Positions 17,719 to 26,686 of a stretch of 64,000 bases of DNA are shown here, piece by piece. Below the pieces are notes generated by a model. That model had not been told where the DNA came from. It saw nothing but the letters and a program-made list of their open reading frames with translations, and made no database searches. Numbering within the stretch: the stretch's first letter is position 1; every line of letters starts with the position of its first letter. The DNA lies in the NCBI GenBank assembly GCA_963724735.1, contig CAVRVX010000037.1, forward strand, positions 372,001-436,000, written 5' to 3'. This stretch comes from Rhodoplanes sp963724735 (GTDB taxonomy: Bacteria > Pseudomonadota > Alphaproteobacteria > Rhizobiales > Xanthobacteraceae). Position numbers and translations under genes: made by a program.

Positions 17719-19507
17719 TCAGTCCTTGACGATCCAGAATTGGTACATGGCGGCGAACGTGTCGGGTTGCTCCTGCTCGAAGGCGCGCCATCGATCGAGA
17801 TCGATCATCGCCGGATCGTCAGGGAACCTGATTCGATACGCATCCCGCGTTCCCGGCGGCAGCTCGAAGCCGATCAATCGTGCGCCGATCGACGCCAGAA
17901 ACTGCTTGATCGCCGGCAGGGTCAGGCCGTGCTCCTGGACGTGGAACAGCAGGTCGCGGCATTCGCTGACGCTGAAGAAATCGTGCCGCCACGCAACCGT
18001 CCGCAGCGGCGTCGCCAGCAACTCCTCGCGCGCCCGGCGGATACCGTCGGGCGTCGGCGCAAAGCCGCGTTCGACGACAAAGCGGCGCGCGGCCGCGATG
18101 TCCCGCCGGGCGAGCGCGCTGTAGAGCGCAACGCGCATCACGCCGCCCTCGCGCAAGAGCGACCATAGGATGCCCCAGCCGGCGAAGGGATCGGCGAGGT
18201 GGTGCAGGACGCCGCCGGCGTCGATTGCGTCGAACCGGCGGTCGAGCGAGCCGAGCTCCAGAATGTCGGCTTGGGCGTAATCGATCTGCGCGAGACCCAG
18301 CTCGCGCGTCTTGCGCTGCGCATAGGCGGAGACTCGCCAGGCTGAGATCGACGGCGAGAATGCGCACATCGGAGAATTTGCGGGCGACTTCGACCGGATG
18401 CCGGCCGGCGCCGCAGCCGGCGACGAGCATGTCGCAATCGCCCTCCCGGAGGGAGAGCGCGGCCGCCGGGAAGCTGCGGCGCAGATAGGCGCGCAGCGTC
18501 TCGCGCGGCTGCTGCGAGGCCGGCTCGATCCAGCGCGGGTACGGATTTTCCTCGTACTGCTGCCGCACGGCCGCCGACGTCGCGTCGGCAATCGGAGTAA
18601 GGCGCGGCATCGAGGTCGCAATCTCGCGTTCGGTCCGCGGCTCGATGATCTGGCGGGCGACCAGGCCGGCGACAGGGGCGGGCCAATCCCGCTCCGCAAG
18701 GCGATCGGCGGCCGGCAGGGCGCCGAGCGGACCATAACTTGCGAGCGCGGCGAGCCGCATCGGCGCAACGGGGCGGCCCGTCTCGACGTCGGCGACGACC
18801 GCCTGCCGCGCCTGCTCGGCCCAGTCCGCTTCGTCGGGCGTCATCGCAAACACATACTCGTTGAGGAAGCACTGCGCAGCGAGGGCGCAGGCAAGCGGGA
18901 GCGCCTTGCAGTCGCCTGCGTCGTCCTCGTTCGCGGCCGCCGCGAGCAGAGGACGAAGACCGCTCACGAATCGCTCGAAAGCGACGTCGCAGACCGTGCG
19001 AGATTCGAGCAGGCGACGCAAAAACGCATTGTCCGCGATCATGCCGAGACCAAGAGGTCCGAGCAGCGTTTGCGCGTCGAGCCGTCGCGGCCAAGCCTGG
19101 GCCGCGCGGGCCACGGCCTCGTGAATCGCTGGAAACAGCGCGTAGAAGGTCGCAAGAACCGCGCCGTAGGCCTCGTACAGCTCCGGGGTCAGAGCGAGCG
19201 CCCGTTCCAGGTGGATCGCCGCCTCCTCCCGCCGCCCTTGCGCAAGCAGAATGCCGCCGAGCTCGTTATGCGCCTCGGCAAAGTCGGGCGCGAGCGCAAG
19301 CGCCCGCCGCAACAGCTCGACCGTCCGATGCGGCGCATGCGAGTCGCTCGGGCGCAAATCGAGACTCTGCCGGAACAACGCCTCCGCCTTCGCGCGCCGC
19401 CCCGCTCGGCCGATCTCGGTTGCCTGCGGCGATGGCGCGGCGCTCGGCCCGGCGTCGCGTGCGCCGGCGGCCCTCTTCTGCGCGGCGCGGCGCTCCTTGC
19501 GATTCAT
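17719..19507 (-). pseudogene. TPR plus SAM-dependent methyltransferase gene with one frameshift
   Basis: The start MNRKERRAAQKRAAG is at 19507. Residues 40-120 form TPR-like helices (DFAEAHNELGGILLAQGRR), followed by a helical region. The SAM-binding motif I is MLVAGCGAGRHPVEVA, and motif II follows as ILAVDLSLASL. Right after this the frame changes near 18326-18333. The continuation AYAQRKTRELGLAQIDYAQAD, GVLHHLADPFAGW and the C-terminus QFWIVKD is in another frame ending at 17719. One extra base accounts for it. The whole protein would be about 595 residues; its target is unknown. It could be a fresh pseudogene or a sequencing error. Confidence 0.78.
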
Positions 19508-19590
19508 GCGGCGTGCCTTCGCCCCATGGCGGGAACTGCTTGCGGAAGGTTCCCTGCTCCGCCCTTGCACGGTTTTCGCGCTCTTCGTCG

Positions 19591-19611
19591 TTGCCGGGCT
19601 TGACCCGGCAA
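19591..19611. repeat. Short palindrome of the CCGGG-CTTGA-CCCGG type
   Basis: TTGCCGGG and CCCGGCAA flank a CTTGA loop. A related palindrome (GTGGCCGGG TCAAG CCCGGCCAC) lies at 20045-20067. Together they bracket the GIY-YIG gene. This palindrome type recurs in intergenic DNA of related genomes; its role here is unknown. Confidence 0.5.
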
Positions 19612-19629
19612 TCCATGATGCTGTCCGGC

Positions 19630-19920
19630 ATGAGAAGCTACTGGGTTTACCTCCTCGCCAGCCGCCCGCGCGGGACGCTCTATGTCGGCGTCACGAACAA
19701 CCTCGTCAGGCGCGTATTCGAGCATCGCGAAGGCCTCGTTGACGGTTTCACCAGGGATTACGGTGTGAAGCTGCTCGTCTACTACGAGGAGCATGCCACC
19801 GCCATGGCGGCGATCCAGCGCGAGAAGAATATCAAGCATTGGTCGCGCGCCTGGAAAATCGATCTGATCCGCTCCATGAATCCGGCTTGGCGCGATCTGT
19901 ACGACGATATTGCACGCTGA
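19630..19920 (+). CDS. GIY-YIG nuclease-fold protein
   Basis: The 96-residue protein is a small single-domain GIY-YIG protein (UPF0213 group). The WVYLLASRPRGTLYVGVTNNL region carries the GIY...YVG core, followed by RRVFEHREGLVDGFT and the Glu/Lys-rich helix AIQREKNIKHW. Such proteins are numerous in Hyphomicrobiales, often near mobile repeats, and their nuclease activity is mostly untested. The ATG at 19630 gives the usual length; an in-frame ATG at 19618 is possible. Palindromes lie on both sides. Confidence 0.82.
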   Translation: MRSYWVYLLASRPRGTLYVGVTNNLVRRVFEHREGLVDGFTRDYGVKLLVYYEEHATAMAAIQREKNIKHWSRAWKIDLIRSMNPAWRDLYDDIAR

Positions 19921-20095
19921 TCGCCGGCATGGACCGCCGGCTCCACCCCGGCGACGGCGAACAATTCGGCGGAAACGCTTATCCTTTCGTCGTCCGGGCC
20001 GCGCCGACGACGCGATACCCGGCGATCCATTCGTCAAAAGCTGGGTGGCCGGGTCAAGCCCGGCCACGACGAAGTGAGAAGCCCGGCCATACCAT

Positions 20096-20126
20096 AAAAA
20101 AACCCCGGCGGTTTGCCGCCGGGGTT
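20096..20126 (-). terminator. Rho-independent terminator of the porin gene
   Basis: Read on the minus strand, AACCCCGGCGG (complement of 20116-20126) pairs perfectly with CCGCCGGGGTT (complement of 20101-20111) around a four-base loop. Seven T bases follow (A tract 20096-20102 on the plus strand). The terminator begins 41 bp after the porin stop codon. Confidence 0.88.
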
Positions 20127-20166
20127 CTGTTCGGACCGCCCGTAGGCGGCCGGATCGATCACGCGA

Positions 20167-21805
20167 TCAAGGAACGATGTCGCGATGGACGCGGAAGGTG
20201 ATCGAGAGCGCGTCCTGATCCTCGACCTTGTACACAGGGAAGTTCACGCCAGCGATGGTTCCACCAGCCGGCCGCGGCGCACCAGCGACCGGATTGAAGG
20301 CCGCAAATCCGGCGAAGGCCGTGTCCAGGTGCTGATAGAGAACGTCCACGCCCATGTAGAAGTCGGGCCGGATGTTCCACTGCGTCCGGGTGCCGGCATA
20401 CCACAGGCCGAAGTTCGGCGTGCAGGTCGACCGGGTCGCCGTCGTGGCGCCGGTGAGCGGGTTCACGACCACAGGCTGGATGGCGCCCGCCGGGGGCGCA
20501 CCAAGAATGTTGTCGCAAACATAGGAGGTGGCGGTGGCGTTGTAGTCGAAGGCGATGAAGCCGCCATACCACGAGGTCCGGAGCGCCGGCGTCCAGAAGT
20601 GCTCGTAAGCCGCGATCGCGCCCCAGGCCGAGATCAGCTCGATCCCGCCGGGCTGCAGGCCCGGAACGTTGTCGCGCACGACGGCGTCCTGGGCAAAGCC
20701 GAGGCCGAGCGAGTACGACGCCGCCGAACGCCGAGGGGTTCGCCCCGCCGCCGTTCGTCACGTTGTTGATATAGCGCGCCGCGCCCTTCGCGTAGTTGAT
20801 CTGGAAGGCGATGGTGTCGCCCTTGGCGATGAAGGGCAGGTTGAAGATGCCGCCCACGCCGCCTGCCCACCCCCACTTGTCGTCGGGGTAGCCGCAGTTC
20901 ATGGCGCCGGTCAGCGTCGTGCCAACCGTCGGGCAGTTCGAGAAGTAGTAGGCGGCGCTCGACGTCATGCAGGGCGCCCATGATCTGGAAGGAGCCCCAG
21001 GCCTGATCGATGCGGAAGTTGCTGACGATATCCGGGTAGCGGACATTCGCCATATTGCTGTTGAGCTGCGCCCCGACGACCCAGACGTTCGTGCCCGCAC
21101 ATGTTGCTGGAGCTGTTGCAAGGGCGCAGTCGGTCTGGGTGATGGCGAAGCGCCGCGGCTCTTCCGCCGAGATCGTCCAGGAGAAGCCGTTGCCGAACGT
21201 CGCGGTGTAGGCGGCGAGGTTGACGCCGCTGTCACCCGTGTCGCCCAAGGCCAGGCCGTAGTAGGTCCGAGCCGCCAGGGGGAACACGTCCCAGAACGAC
21301 TGCGCCTTGCCGAAGGTGAACCCGGCCCACTGGATGAACGCGCGGTTCGCGTAAACCGACGGTCCGGCGCCGTTGGAAGGTCTGGCCGTTGCCCGCGAGG
21401 CTGCCGGCCGGGCTGTCCTGGGTCCAGCCGATGTTCATGTAGGTGCGGACCGTGCCCCACTCGGTCTGCGCCCGGCTGTCCATCGTGATGATGGTGCGGG
21501 TGCGAAAGATGAAGTCGTTGGTGTTGTTGAGCTGGCGGGTCTGCTGATTGCCAGGCGCTCCCGGTGAAGAAGTAGCCGTTCGTGCCGCTGTTGCCGGTAT
21601 TGGCGTAGTACTGGCCGCGGACATAACCGCCAAACTTCACGCAGATGTCGGTGCCCGGGATGTAGTAGAACCCTGCGCCGTAAAGGCTGCAGATCTTCAC
21701 GTATTCGACCGGAGCGGCCTTAACGGGAAGATCAGCGGCCTGAGCTCCTGCCACCGCCATGAGACCTGCCGCGGAGCCGAGGAGAAGACTTTTGACCATC
21801 TTCAT
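20167..21805 (-). pseudogene. Bradyrhizobial-type porin gene with four frameshifts
   Basis: The start at 21805 (GGAGG upstream) gives a signal peptide (KSLLLGSAAGLMAVAGAQA) and a typical porin N-terminus (CSLYGAGFYYIPGTDICVKFGGYVRG). The frame changes near 21560, 21373, 20960 and 20720. Each later segment matches the same porin in another frame: NNTNDFIFRTRTIITMDSRA; VYANRAFIQWAGFTFGKAQ; AAYYFSNCPTVGTTLTGAMN; LGFAQDAVVRDNV. The gene ends DQDALSITFRVHRDIVP. Each break is explained by one extra base, and 1639 minus 4 is a whole number of codons (545). A good promoter region, ribosome-binding site and terminator remain, so the defect may be in the sequence data rather than the gene. Confidence 0.85.
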
Positions 21806-21871
21806 TGAAACCTCCATTCGTTTGCCGTGGGAGGGTTCCGTCTCCGCCGGGTGCTCCGCACCCTGGAAGGT

Positions 21872-21975
21872 CCCCTTAGTCCCAGATCCACCCAGTGCCC
21901 TTCCCGTACCTCGCGATCGCTCGATGCGGTCGGAACTCCAGACGGGGCGACCCGGGATGCCCCCCTTAGTCGCAG
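21872..21975 (-). promoter_or_regulatory. Duplicated motif in the porin leader
   Basis: On the minus strand CTGsGACTAAGGGG occurs twice, 90 bases apart (plus-strand positions 21872-21885 and 21962-21975). Both lie between the candidate -10 site and the porin start codon, so they would be in the 5' leader RNA. The function is unknown. Confidence 0.3.
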
Positions 21976-22074
21976 CGTAAGATTAACTCACGGGCTTCCG
22001 CAGGCAAACAAAGAAGCGACGTTAAAGGCGGTTTACGGCTCTGAATCTCGCCCGGTGTTGCTCAAACAGCACGA

Positions 22075-22080
22075 ATTATA
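22075..22080 (-). promoter_or_regulatory. Candidate -10 element for the porin gene
   Basis: TATAAT reads on the minus strand at 22080-22075, giving a leader of about 270 nt to the porin start. The expected -35 position holds no good match to TTGACA, so the site is weak evidence. The surrounding 22060-22140 is markedly AT-rich for this window. Confidence 0.25.
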
Positions 22081-22140
22081 AACTGCATTATCGCGCTGAA
22101 ATACGAGAAAATTTCCTTATTAAACAATTGTTTTTCATAC

Positions 22141-23369
22141 ATTGCTGAATTCAAGTCTCCGTGATTGCCCCGTGAGTGTGTCGTGGGCGGTTCAATAGCC
22201 CCGGTCCCTTATTGGCGAGGTCGAATCGGATTTTGGCCGGCCGTGAATGCCTCAAATTCGAGCGAAACGCTTAACCTCGATGCGGTTGCCGCGGCCCGCT
22301 CGTCCCTCCTTGCCGAGGCGCAATTATCTTTCTGTTAACAATGGGAAATTTGTTCCGGCGCCAGGGTTGCGGCACTAATTCGAGGTATTAGCCGCACGCA
22401 GGCCCGACCGGTTGGCTGGAGCGGACGCGGCAAGGTCTTCACAACTGAGAGACGGCAAAGTTCAACTCAATAGCGTGCCGGGACAAGGGCTCCCTGTAAA
22501 AAAACGCAACCTCTAATATCAAATCTCGGCCATCGGCGCAACCATTGCGTCGACTGCGCGGCATAGCCCGCTCCAGGTCAGCTCCGGCCTCCGGGTCTGC
22601 GGGGCGGAAAACCCGGCGCCCGCGGCGCATCGCCGCTTGAGAATCGAGAAGGAAAATGACCGCCCTCGAGGGCCAATCCGGCCTCATCCGGCAAGCTCCA
22701 TCGCCGGACAACCCGTTCGGCCCGAAGTTGTAACGCATGTCTCCGGAATAAACCGTCACCTATGACTTCGGAATGGACCACCACGTGATGGCGGAGCGAG
22801 ACGAACCGGGATCCAACATTCTCCAGGCTGTGGATAACTTGTCGGGCGGTTCGCCTTCTTTGCCCGATGTGCGGTTGCCCAAGGCAGGGGCCCAGTGCGG
22901 TAGTTCCGCTCGCTGGGATCGGCGTGGGGGGCGAACAATTTCGGTTGCTACCGCGACGCCTGGTGCATCGTAACCAAGCGTGCTGGAGAGCATGGCTGAC
23001 ACTTCGAACGATGTCGCGCGACACCTCTGTGTCCAACCGAGCCAATATTGCAGCGCATATAATGCTCCCAGTCGTCATTGGAAAACTCAAAGGAATTAAG
23101 GGGACTTTGCTGCGAGTGGAGGCTGTGCGCGTCTCGTTCGTGAGGACGTGATTCTGCGGAGTGACCCACACCAGTAATGTCCCTGCGTGCGCCGCGGGCG
23201 CGCTCGCGCAGCGGGATCGGTTTTCGGAGCGCGACGGTTAGGATAGCCGCCGGCGAGCGCATAAAGCTTTTCTTGATCGCATAGCGCTTCCCTGCAGAGA
23301 CCAAAGAGATCCAAATCGGCGTGGTGTGGTTTAAAAAGGATGCGCTGGTCGGACCGCACGCGTCGGCGA
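22141..23369. other. Gene-poor stretch, nothing recognised
   Basis: This stretch of about 1.2 kb between the porin promoter region and the thioredoxin-like gene has several open frames of 60-200 codons on both strands. None has a recognisable domain, a good ribosome-binding site, or the amino-acid composition of a real protein. I see no tRNA, no clear repeat and no insertion-sequence ends. It may be decayed coding DNA. Confidence 0.5.
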
Positions 23370-23858
23370 CTACAGCAAGCGCGCGATCCGCTCCTCGAGC
23401 GCCTTGCCGGAGAGCTGGCCATCGATCCGCTCGCGGATTACGCCCTGAGGATCGATCAGAAACGAGGTCGGAGCGCCGATTACGTTGTACCGCGTGCGCG
23501 CGATATTCAGTGGATCGATCAGCAACGGGTATGACACCGCTGTCCGCCGAGCCGCATCTTCGATCGCGTATTTGTCCTGTCCGAAGTTCACGGCGAGGAT
23601 CTCAAATCCGCGGCCCTTGTACGCGCGATAGACCTTGTCGAGCTCCGGCATCTCGGCAAGGCAGGGGCCGCAACCGGAAAGCCAGAAATTGATCAGCACG
23701 ACTTTGCCGTGAAGGTCGGAGATCTTCACGACGCGGTTGGCGGCGTCCACGGCGGCGAGTTCGGGCGCGGGCTCGTTTTGACGGGCGACCGGCTGGTTGT
23801 TGCAGGCGGCGAGCGCCGGCAGCGATATCGCGATCGCCAACGCATGAAAGGCTTTCAT
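23370..23858 (-). CDS. TlpA/ResA-like thioredoxin-fold lipoprotein
   Basis: The 162-residue protein has a lipoprotein-type signal (ISLPALAAC, Cys at residue 19) and then a thioredoxin fold of the TlpA/ResA group. The active site is SGCGPC at about residues 61-66 within VVLINFWLSGCGPCLAEMP. The cis-Pro loop is NVIGAPTSFLIDPQG. Such proteins reduce disulfides in the periplasm, for example in cytochrome c or copper-centre assembly. The ATG overlaps the stop of the upstream ATPase fragment (ATGA), so the two were once translationally coupled. Confidence 0.87.
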   Translation of the reverse strand: MKAFHALAIAISLPALAACNNQPVARQNEPAPELAAVDAANRVVKISDLHGKVVLINFWLSGCGPCLAEMPELDKVYRAYKGRGFEILAVNFGQDKYAIEDAARRTAVSYPLLIDPLNIARTRYNVIGAPTSFLIDPQGVIRERIDGQLSGKALEERIARLL

Positions 23859-24274
23859 GGTCCACCACACGGTTGAATCCGGCCATGGTCGAGGCGGATC
23901 ACCCGATCGGCCACCTCGGCGAGCGCCGGATTGTGAGTGATGAGCACGATCGTGCGGCCGTCCGCATGCAGGCTGGAGAGCAGTGCGAGCACGAGCGCCT
24001 CGTTGTGGGCGTCGAGGTTTCCCGTCGGCTCGTCGGCCAGCACGATCGCGGGATCGTTGATCAGCGCGCGGACGATGCACACCCGTTGCTGTTCGCCGCC
24101 GGAGAGCTGCGACGGCAGATGGTCGGCGCGCTCCGCCAGCCCAACCTTTCTCAATCCCTCGAGCGCCTCCGCACGGTCGGCGATGCTGTGATAGTATTGG
24201 GCCAGCATCACGTTCTCCAGGGCGGCCATGAGGTTTTCCCCGCGCACAGCCCGCCTGCCCTCTTGACCCGACAT
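23855..24274 (-). pseudogene. ABC transporter ATPase, N-terminus with Walker A missing
   Basis: The frame contains only the C-terminal half of a LolD/MacB-like ATPase: LMAALENVMLAQYYHS, the signature LSGGEQQRV, Walker B IVLADEPTGNLD, and the switch histidine in VLITHNPALAE. The first 80-90 residues, including the Walker A P-loop, are absent. The sequence before LMAALENV looks unrelated to an ATPase. The rightward MFS gene begins only 36 bp away. The protein could not bind ATP normally. It probably belonged to an exporter operon with the downstream thioredoxin-like gene. Confidence 0.8.
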
Positions 24275-24310
24275 TCGCGACCCGTGAAGCCCTCACCGAA
24301 CGAAGATGCC

Positions 24311-25657
24311 ATGAGCGAGCAGAGTTATCCGACGACGGTGCTGCGGTCGTCGTATCTGGCGATGTTGGTTGTCGGGGCCAACAGCACCGCCATCATGGCG
24401 GCCTTGCCGACGATACAGACCGATCTCTCCCTCAGCGCCGCAGGCGTGCAGTGGGCGGTCAATGCGTATCTCGTCGTATCTGCGGTCTGCATCGTGCCCG
24501 GCGGCCTCGCCGCAGACCGGTTCGGCGCACTGCCAGCGTCGATTCTCGGAATGGCGCTGCTCGCCATCGCGACTTGCATTATTGCAGCGGCCGGAGGTCA
24601 GACCGAGCTGCTGGCCGGACGAGCCCTGCAGGGTCTCGCGGCGGCCTTCGCGGTTCCCAGCACCTTGGCTGCCGTCGGGACCGGCGCGGCGGCGGAGCGC
24701 CGGGCGGCGGCGATCGGCGCATGGACCGGCTTCCTCATGCTGGGTTTCAGCATCGGGCCGCTGCTCGGCGGCGCGCTCACCCATTTCCTCGGCTGGCGCA
24801 TGATCTTCTGGCTTAACGTGCCGTTCATGCTGGCCGCGATCGGCGGGCTGGCCTCCGCAGGCCTGGCGGCAATGGTCCCCGCGCACGCGTCGCGGAAACG
24901 CTTCGATTGGCTGGGGCTCCTCTTGTCGGGAACGTTCATGGTCTCGCTGGTGTTTGCGCTGCAGTCCATGCCCCATGTCAGCGCCGAACCCTTTTCAGTC
25001 ATCGGGCCTCTGGTGGTGGCCGCGGCGGCATTCCTCGTGCTCCTCGCCGCAGAGTCGCGCGTTAAGGCGCCGCTCGTCGACTTGAGTTTCTTCAAGCGAC
25101 GGGGGTTCGTGATGGGCGTGGCGATCGGCTCCCTGTCACTGTTCAGCACCATGAGCCTGCTGCTCTATTTCAACCTGTATGCACAGAGCAAAGCCGGCCT
25201 CGGCCTCAGCGCAATCGAGGCCGGCGTTTTTTTGCTGCCGCTGAGCGCGGCGTTGCTCGCGCTGGCCCTGTCCGCTTCCGCCATCGCGGCGCGGATCGGG
25301 CCGCGCAATGCGATAACGGGCGGCATGGCGCTGCTCGCTATCGCTGGCGCCATGGTTGGAGCAGCCGCCGCCGGAGGGGTGACTGTCCTCCTGCTGATCG
25401 GACTCGCCGTGATGGGCGCGGGTCTGGCGCTGCCTTACGCCTTGGCCCCTCGGTTGGCGCTGGCGGCTCTCTCGCCGGCGCAAGCAGGCCAAGGCTCGGG
25501 CATCGTCAACGCATGCACCTTTCTCAGCGGCAGCTGCGGCGTCGCCTGCGGCGGGATCGCCTTCGCGCACGGCGGCTTCGTCGCCGTATCCGCGATCGTT
25601 GCGACGGCCGCCATCGTGGGGGTGGCTCTCAGCCGCGGAGTTCCACAAACCGCGTAG
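24311..25657 (+). CDS. MFS transporter, drug:H+ antiporter type
   Basis: The 448-residue protein is a major facilitator of the EmrB/QacA-like DHA2 style with many hydrophobic helices along its length. Motifs seen include WAVNAYLVVSAVCIVPGGLAA followed by DRFGA (motif A region) and GFLMLGFSIGPLLGGALTH (motif C, the antiporter motif). It probably exports a small hydrophobic compound; the substrate is unknown. The ATG at 24311 fits the normal N-terminus (YLAMLVVGANSTAIMAALP). It is a single gene diverging from the broken ATPase and converging with miaA. Confidence 0.85.
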   Translation: MSEQSYPTTVLRSSYLAMLVVGANSTAIMAALPTIQTDLSLSAAGVQWAVNAYLVVSAVCIVPGGLAADRFGALPASILGMALLAIATCIIAAAGGQTELLAGRALQGLAAAFAVPSTLAAVGTGAAAERRAAAIGAWTGFLMLGFSIGPLLGGALTHFLGWRMIFWLNVPFMLAAIGGLASAGLAAMVPAHASRKRFDWLGLLLSGTFMVSLVFALQSMPHVSAEPFSVIGPLVVAAAAFLVLLAAESRVKAPLVDLSFFKRRGFVMGVAIGSLSLFSTMSLLLYFNLYAQSKAGLGLSAIEAGVFLLPLSAALLALALSASAIAARIGPRNAITGGMALLAIAGAMVGAAAAGGVTVLLLIGLAVMGAGLALPYALAPRLALAALSPAQAGQGSGIVNACTFLSGSCGVACGGIAFAHGGFVAVSAIVATAAIVGVALSRGVPQTA

Positions 25658-25687
25658 GCGGAACCGGGGACTGGTCGCCTGATCGCT

Positions 25688-26686
25688 CTAAGTGTCGCTT
25701 TGGCGGCCGAGCGTGCGCATTACGGTTTCGAGCGCGGCGTCCGGCGTGACCTGCGGCCAATCGGAAAGCTGGTGGCGGAACCAGGTGAACTGCCGCTTGG
25801 CGTAATGTCGGGTATCCTGCTTCGCCTTCTCGGCCGCTTCGGCGAGCGAGATTTCGCCGTGCAGATGGCGGACCAGCCACGGCACGCCATGCGCCTTCAT
25901 GGCGGGCAGGAGCGGATCGAGGCCCCGCTCCGCGAGCGCCCGCACTTCCTCGATCGCGCCTTCGGCCAGCATGCGGTCGAACCGTGCGTCGATGCGGGCA
26001 TAGAGCGTGGGACGCTCAGGCGCGAGAAACAGTTTGACCACTCGCTCGGCGGCAAGCAGCGGTCGCATGCCGTCGTGGCGCCAGTCGACGAGCGCGCGCC
26101 CCGTCGCCAGCACGACTTCGAGCGCCCGCGCGATGCGGATGCGATCGCGCGGGGAGAGGCGCGCCGCCGCATCAGGGTCGTGCTGCGCGAGCTCTCCATG
26201 CAACGCCTCGGGCCCTTGCTCGGCGAGCTTTGCCCGCACCGCATTGCGGATTTCCGCCGCAATCGGCGGCACCGCGGAAAGGCCCTGCGTCAGCGCCTTG
26301 AAGTACAGTCCCGTGCCGCCGACGAAGATCGGCACGCACGCGAGGCGCTGCGCTTCAGCGAGCGCCGCGCCCGCGGCGCGCACATAGCGCCCGACCGAGT
26401 AGCTCACCGCGGCGTCGACATGGCCATAGAGCCGATGCGGCGCGCGCGCCTCTTCCCCCGGCGTCGGCCGCGCGGTGACGATGCGCAGGTCGCGATAGAC
26501 CTGCATCGCATCGGCATTGATGATGACGCCGCCGATCTTTTCGGCGAGGCCGAGCGCCAGCGCCGATTTTCCGCTCGCCGTCGGGCCCGCGATTAGAATG
26601 GCCTGCGTCGCCGCGGCCGTAGTATCCTTCACGGCCGCTTCGGGCTCGGAGTTTTGCAGAACTGAAGATGGGAGCATCCGCGTCAC
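25688..26686 (-). CDS. miaA: tRNA dimethylallyltransferase
   Basis: MiaA transfers a dimethylallyl group to A37 of tRNAs that read UNN codons. The P-loop AGPTASGKSALAL is at about residues 33-45. NADAMQVYRDLRI, GGTGLYFKALTQGL and SPRDRIRIARALEV are family landmarks. The 332 residues include about 30 before the P-loop strand, more than usual, so the true start may be internal (a GTG at about codon 19 is possible). As drawn, the start overlaps the divergent caspase gene by 19 bp. Confidence 0.94.
   Translation of the reverse strand: MTRMLPSSVLQNSEPEAAVKDTTAAATQAILIAGPTASGKSALALGLAEKIGGVIINADAMQVYRDLRIVTARPTPGEEARAPHRLYGHVDAAVSYSVGRYVRAAGAALAEAQRLACVPIFVGGTGLYFKALTQGLSAVPPIAAEIRNAVRAKLAEQGPEALHGELAQHDPDAAARLSPRDRIRIARALEVVLATGRALVDWRHDGMRPLLAAERVVKLFLAPERPTLYARIDARFDRMLAEGAIEEVRALAERGLDPLLPAMKAHGVPWLVRHLHGEISLAEAAEKAKQDTRHYAKRQFTWFRHQLSDWPQVTPDAALETVMRTLGRQSDT

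Noticed and set aside
22022..22036. A TTAA-N7-TTAC match resembling a CtrA box
   Set aside because: Only one half-site is exact, and no cell-cycle gene is adjacent; it is likely chance in an AT-rich patch.
22439..23304. Several overlapping open frames of 60-200 codons in the gene-poor stretch
   Set aside because: None has a ribosome-binding site, domain or natural composition, and they overlap one another on both strands.
1..24274. One exporter operon formed by the permease at 1-405 and the ATPase fragment at 23855-24274
   Set aside because: They are 23 kb apart with many unrelated genes between; nothing in the sequence ties them together beyond family type.
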